A stretch of 64,000 bases of DNA from Flavobacterium sp. SLB02 (GTDB taxonomy: Bacteria > Bacteroidota > Bacteroidia > Flavobacteriales > Flavobacteriaceae), in NCBI RefSeq assembly GCF_009664855.1, contig NZ_CP045928.1, forward strand, positions 682,001-746,000, in the 5' to 3' direction. The position numbers and the translations under genes are program-made. Positions 59,353 through 64,000 of this stretch are shown in pieces (position 1 is the stretch's first letter; each line of letters starts with the position of its first letter). The notes beneath the pieces are model-generated. The model was given only the letters and a program-made list of their open reading frames with translations, was not told where the DNA came from and made no database searches.

Positions 59353-59474
59353 GGAGCTATTTCCTGCACCCGAGCCTGAAAGTGCGAATTGGGGAAGCAA
59401 TCCGTTCCTTTTGTGCCTCCCGATAGCTATCGGGACCGGCACAAAAGGATTTCCACTACTATCAGGGCTAGGGC
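59353..59474 (-). repeat. Palindromic intergenic element, copy C
   Basis: In the 497-base gap 59136-59632. Arms TCCTTTTGTGCC (59406-59417) and GGCACAAAAGGA (59438-59449) enclose a perfect palindrome TCCCGATAGCTATCGGGA (59418-59435). Read on the minus strand, its left block (AGCCCTGATAGTAGTGG) aligns with copy A at 16150. Downstream to 59597 there are degenerate CACGATTAACACAAATT-type repeats only. Confidence 0.7.
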
Positions 59475-59597
59475 ACCCGTTTTCATAAGACAAAATCAGA
59501 ATAAAAAATCGGTATAAATCCGCGTTTTCGCAAAGCGAATCCGTGCCATCCGCGTGCCATTTCCTCACGATTAACACAAATTCAAAACTATTTTAAG

Positions 59598-59605
59598 TAC
59601 TTTTG
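59598..59605 (+). promoter_or_regulatory. -7 box for the TlpA-like gene
   Basis: TACTTTTG is an exact TAnnTTTG match 28 bases before the ATG at 59633. It supports that start, since the longer frame beginning at 59603 would lie inside the box. Confidence 0.55.
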
Positions 59606-59632
59606 AAACTCAATAATCGTATTAAAAACTTC

Positions 59633-60406
59633 ATGAAGAAATCGATCACCATTATAATCACATTTTTATTTTTTACTTTTTCCTTCGCCCAAAATAATTT
59701 CGGAAACCCAGAAGTAGACCCAATCCACATTCAAAAAACATATACAGATTGGTCAGCATACCAAAGTAAAAACATCATGCTTTCAAGAGATTTTGTAGCA
59801 TTAGATCCAAATTCAAAAGAAATTTCGAAAGAATCTTTTCTAAATCTATTGGCAAACAGAAACTACATCCCAATCCGACTAAAATCAGAAGATTCAACAT
59901 ACTATTATAAGCTATTTCTAATTCAGCAGAATTCAGATACTAGCATAAAAGCCACCATCAATCAAATTGGTTTCGATGCCCACAAAAATTTCGAAATGGA
60001 AGGAACCCAATTTCCAAAATTCTCTTTCAAAGATCTAAACGGGAATTTAGTTTCAAATGAATCCATGAAAGGAAAAATCATTGTTATAAAATGCTGGTAC
60101 ATTCACTGCACGCCATGCATCAAAGAATTTCCACAGGTAAACAAACTGGCAGACGAATACAAAGACCGAAAAGATATTCTGTTTATAAGTCTGGCCGAAG
60201 ATGCTCAGGAAAAATTAAAAGTATTTTTAGCCAAAAGACCTTTGGCATATTCCGTAATTCCAAACATGAAAGTGTATATGAATGAATCATTACAACTCAA
60301 TTCATTCCCAACACATTTTATTTTAAACAAAGAAGGAATTATTGCAAAAGTCTTGCCTAATTTCGAAAGTTTAGAAGTCGCCTTAGAGAAAGAAAGTAAA
60401 TTATAA
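59633..60406 (+). CDS. TlpA/ResA-like thioredoxin-fold protein
   Basis: A 257-residue exported protein: signal peptide (IIITFLFFTFSFAQ), a lead segment of about 110 residues of unknown fold, then a thioredoxin domain (about 125-255) with FSFKDLNGNLVSNESMKGK, redox motif CWYIHCTPCIKEFPQ (active CxxC Cys159-Cys162) and the cis-proline segment LNSFPTHFILNKEG. It probably reduces disulfides in the periplasm. Codon use is richer in A at third positions than in its neighbours. Confidence 0.87.
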   Translation: MKKSITIIITFLFFTFSFAQNNFGNPEVDPIHIQKTYTDWSAYQSKNIMLSRDFVALDPNSKEISKESFLNLLANRNYIPIRLKSEDSTYYYKLFLIQQNSDTSIKATINQIGFDAHKNFEMEGTQFPKFSFKDLNGNLVSNESMKGKIIVIKCWYIHCTPCIKEFPQVNKLADEYKDRKDILFISLAEDAQEKLKVFLAKRPLAYSVIPNMKVYMNESLQLNSFPTHFILNKEGIIAKVLPNFESLEVALEKESKL

Positions 60407-60477
60407 TTTTTTTAAACCATATAAGTGATATAAGAAATTGTAAGTTTGGTTTTATATAAAGCTTGTGATTAAATTAA

Positions 60478-62313
<1,836 letters not shown>

Positions 62314-62333
62314 AACATAGTTTTAGATAAAAA

Positions 62334-62365
62334 AAAATCCCGATCATTCAACTGATCGGGATTTT
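62334..62365. terminator. Bidirectional terminator
   Basis: Perfect 13-bp stem AAAATCCCGATCA / TGATCGGGATTTT with loop TTCAAC, flanked by A and T runs. It serves the ABC-F gene (+) and the small lipoprotein gene (-). Confidence 0.92.
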
Positions 62366-62372
62366 TTTATGT

Positions 62373-62549
62373 TTATTTCTTACCGCCAAAAAGCTTAGCG
62401 AATATAAAGATGATTATCGCAACAATAAAGATGACGATAAAAATCCCGAATCCCATTCCGGCTTTAAAAATGTCTCCAATAACTTCGCAACTTGTAAATG
62501 AAAATAGTATTACGAATACCATTAACAAACGTGTAATGTTCTTTTGCAT
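62373..62549 (-). CDS. 58-residue lipoprotein with one membrane helix
   Basis: Begins ATG at 62549. Reads MQKNITRLLMVFVILFSFTSC, so a lipobox cysteine follows a hydrophobic signal at residue 21; then EVIGDIFKAGMGFG, a second hydrophobic stretch (IFIVIFIVAIIIFIFAKLF) and a GGKK tail. It ends next to a perfect terminator, and the frame is open throughout, which supports a real gene. Similar tiny proteins occur in Flavobacteria without known function. It could anchor to both leaflets or act as a small envelope protein. Confidence 0.75.
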   Translation of the reverse strand: MQKNITRLLMVFVILFSFTSCEVIGDIFKAGMGFGIFIVIFIVAIIIFIFAKLFGGKK

Positions 62550-62725
62550 GATTTTGCTGTTTTTAGTGTTTTAAAAAGAATTTTGTATTCTAATTATCGT
62601 TAGATTAAAATTACTTCAAACAACAAAAAAAGGTGTTATATAATTTTGCCGGAAAGTTCTATGATTTGGAGATTAGATATAGTTATAGTCCTTTTTTGTT
62701 AGATCATGTACTTATTAATAGTTTA

Positions 62726-63679
62726 TTATTTTTTGATGTATACTGTTGTTTTTTTATCGCCACTTTTCTCAATAATTTGGTTTTCCACGCCTTTTTTTAA
62801 GTCTCTGCTAGCTGTCGCAGATGACAAATCACTAAAATATTTCATATAATCTTTTCTAGCGAATTCTTCTTTTACGTTTTCTATAAATAATTCTAACCGT
62901 TCAGTTTCGTTTAATTTTTTTGTAGAATTTTCAAGCAACGACGAAAGTGAAGTGTCTATTATTTGTAGCATATAGGAAATAAAATGAGTTGATTTTCCTT
63001 CTTTGTCACAAACCGATAAAATCTTATAATATTCTTGCTGATTTTTTGAAATTAACGTCTCGAAAGGCAGGAATTGAAATAATTTATATTCGCTCATCAA
63101 AATCAGGGTTTGCCATAATCTTCCCATTCTTCCATTTCCATCCATAAAAGAATGAATGAATTCCATTTCGTAATGAAATACACAACTTTTTATTAACGAG
63201 ATTTCAGATTTATCTTTTAAATATTCGAATAAATCCTTCATCAAAAAAGGAACGTTTTGATAGGGCGGTGCAATATGTTCTACTTTTGCGCCTTTTACAA
63301 TTCCAACTCCTTTTTTTCTGTAAGTTCCAGGATCTTCAATTAGATTTTTCATTAACAATTTATGAGCTTTCAAAAAATCTTTTTCCGACTGGTATTTTAA
63401 GGAACTTAAGTTATCATATACCTCTAAAGCATTTAAGACTTCAATGATATCTTTTTGAGGTCCCACAACTTTCTTGTTTTCAAGAATTGCAGTAATTTGT
63501 TCCTCAGACAATGCGTTTCCTTCAATACTTAACGAAGAATGAATTGTTTTTATCTTATTTTGTTTTCTTAATGTAGGGTTTTGCTTGACTAAATATTTTG
63601 CGTTTACTTCTCCGATTTTCTCAGAGACAATAACGATTAATTTTAATATTTCGGGAGTTATTTCGTACGGAGGCTTCAT
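62726..63679 (-). CDS. Fic-domain protein (probable AMP transferase) with N-terminal inhibitory motif
   Basis: From the ATG at 63679, 317 residues. The core motif HSFMDGNGRMGR (His176 catalytic) has all residues needed to transfer AMP to a protein hydroxyl. The N-terminal SLSIEG (Ser49-Glu53-Gly54) fits the inhibitory (S/T)xxxE(G/N) helix of class II Fic proteins, so activity is self-inhibited by Glu53. The C-terminus (RKDYMKYFSDLSSATASRDLKKGVENQIIEK) looks like a winged helix, possibly DNA-binding. No toxin-antitoxin partner is adjacent. A TTG at 63706 would extend it by nine codons through operator repeats and a -7 box, and is rejected. Confidence 0.9.
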   Translation of the reverse strand: MKPPYEITPEILKLIVIVSEKIGEVNAKYLVKQNPTLRKQNKIKTIHSSLSIEGNALSEEQITAILENKKVVGPQKDIIEVLNALEVYDNLSSLKYQSEKDFLKAHKLLMKNLIEDPGTYRKKGVGIVKGAKVEHIAPPYQNVPFLMKDLFEYLKDKSEISLIKSCVFHYEMEFIHSFMDGNGRMGRLWQTLILMSEYKLFQFLPFETLISKNQQEYYKILSVCDKEGKSTHFISYMLQIIDTSLSSLLENSTKKLNETERLELFIENVKEEFARKDYMKYFSDLSSATASRDLKKGVENQIIEKSGDKKTTVYIKK

Positions 63680-63682
63680 TTT

Positions 63683-63760
63683 GATACTATCATTTGATAC
63701 TATCAAAAGTAGTAATTATTAATCATTGAAGTTAATTTTATTTCAAATACTATCATTTGA
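63683..63760 (-). promoter_or_regulatory. fic promoter with operator-like repeats
   Basis: GATACTATCA occurs at 63683-63692 and 63696-63705, and ATACTATCATTTGA at 63684-63697 recurs exactly at 63747-63760. The first two copies form a near-palindrome ending in TTTTGATA and TATCAAAA. On the minus strand an exact -7 box TACTTTTG (63704-63711) overlaps the second copy. Confidence 0.65.
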
Positions 63761-63814
63761 ACAACAAAAAAATAGGTCTAATTTGATTCAAAAAACATCA
63801 ATGATATTAAAAAA

Positions 63815-63990
63815 GAGCCGTAGGCTCGACCATATTGTAGGGCTGGATTTTAATCCAGTCAAAAAGAATGATAACCATTATACAACGAATTAATTTCGAA
63901 GCCTCGGGACGTTGCTACAATATAAATCATTCCTACGAAATTTTAAAATTACAAAAATCAGATCGATCTTATTTTTTTGCAAATGTTTTT
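63815..63990. repeat. Possible REP-type intergenic element at the window end
   Basis: Two hairpins in tandem: GAGCC-GTA-GGCTC (63815-63827) and CTGGATT-TT-AATCCAG (63843-63858), followed by GCTACAATATAAATCATTCC (63914-63933) and AT-rich sequence. No gene is seen from 63707 to the end. Confidence 0.4.
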
Positions 63991-64000
63991 TGATTACGAA

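Noticed and set aside
63680..63706. Longer Fic start at TTG 63706
   Set aside because: The nine extra codons are operator repeats and lie at or upstream of the predicted transcription start.

Overview
The window is AT-rich, gene-dense bacterial chromosome from the Bacteroidetes, almost certainly a Flavobacterium close to the F. johnsoniae group. Evidence: SusC/SusD outer-membrane pairs, a two-GH18-domain chitinase with a C-terminal region typical of type IX secretion cargo, flavobacterial promoters (-7 box TAnnTTTG) rather than E. coli-like -35/-10 pairs, BshA (bacillithiol synthesis), an LptD_2-type OstA homologue, and few strong Shine-Dalgarno sites. No phage, insertion sequence, CRISPR array, rRNA or tRNA was seen.

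Layout. 1-8.1 kb: 3' part of tamB, then sugar metabolism genes (pfkA, gapA, a BadF/NagK-type sugar kinase, mgsA), a frameshifted second mgsA copy and a RidA gene. 8.2-16 kb: an LptD-like protein divergent from an amidase, an MCE/MlaD protein, two Fe-S oxidoreductase subunits and a conserved protein of unknown role. 16.4-30.8 kb: mixed housekeeping genes (bshA, a PrcB-like lipoprotein, LpxH-like phosphoesterase, aroC, a dicarboxylate symporter, a hybrid sensor kinase, a DEAD-box helicase, hutG, a coiled-coil protein, hutI, a glutaminyl cyclase). 30.9-31.0 kb: the SRP RNA with a textbook flavobacterial promoter. 31.3-35 kb: an SDR enzyme, a GAF sensor kinase, an Fsa-type aldolase and a small secreted protein.

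35.1-59.1 kb is a complete chitin utilisation locus: an MFS sugar permease, a LytTR regulator and its LytS-type kinase (minus strand), then susC-susD-chiB, susC-susD, a NagB-deacetylase fusion, a GH20 hexosaminidase and the giant chitinase chiA (plus strand). Proposed flow: secreted ChiA cuts chitin, the SusC/D pairs import oligomers, ChiB and GH20 reduce them to GlcNAc, the MFS permease brings GlcNAc into the cytoplasm, a kinase (possibly the one at 5.9 kb) phosphorylates it, the fusion enzyme deacetylates and deaminates it to fructose-6-phosphate, and PfkA/GapA carry it on. No separate nagA is present.

The most interesting result is a shared promoter architecture before both susC genes and the MFS gene: GTT-centred repeats about 21 bp apart, ending exactly 62 bp upstream of a -7-like box in all three. 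It is a strong candidate for the LytTR operator and would define the regulon. Other notable points are an ABC-F protein in which one composite ATP site appears lost on both faces, operator-like repeats at a fic promoter that argue for a shorter protein start, a three-copy palindromic intergenic element, and several intergenic arrays with an 8-bp period sharing the consensus CTTWGNNC. 59.2-64 kb holds a TlpA-like thioredoxin protein, the ABC-F gene, a 58-residue lipoprotein and fic.
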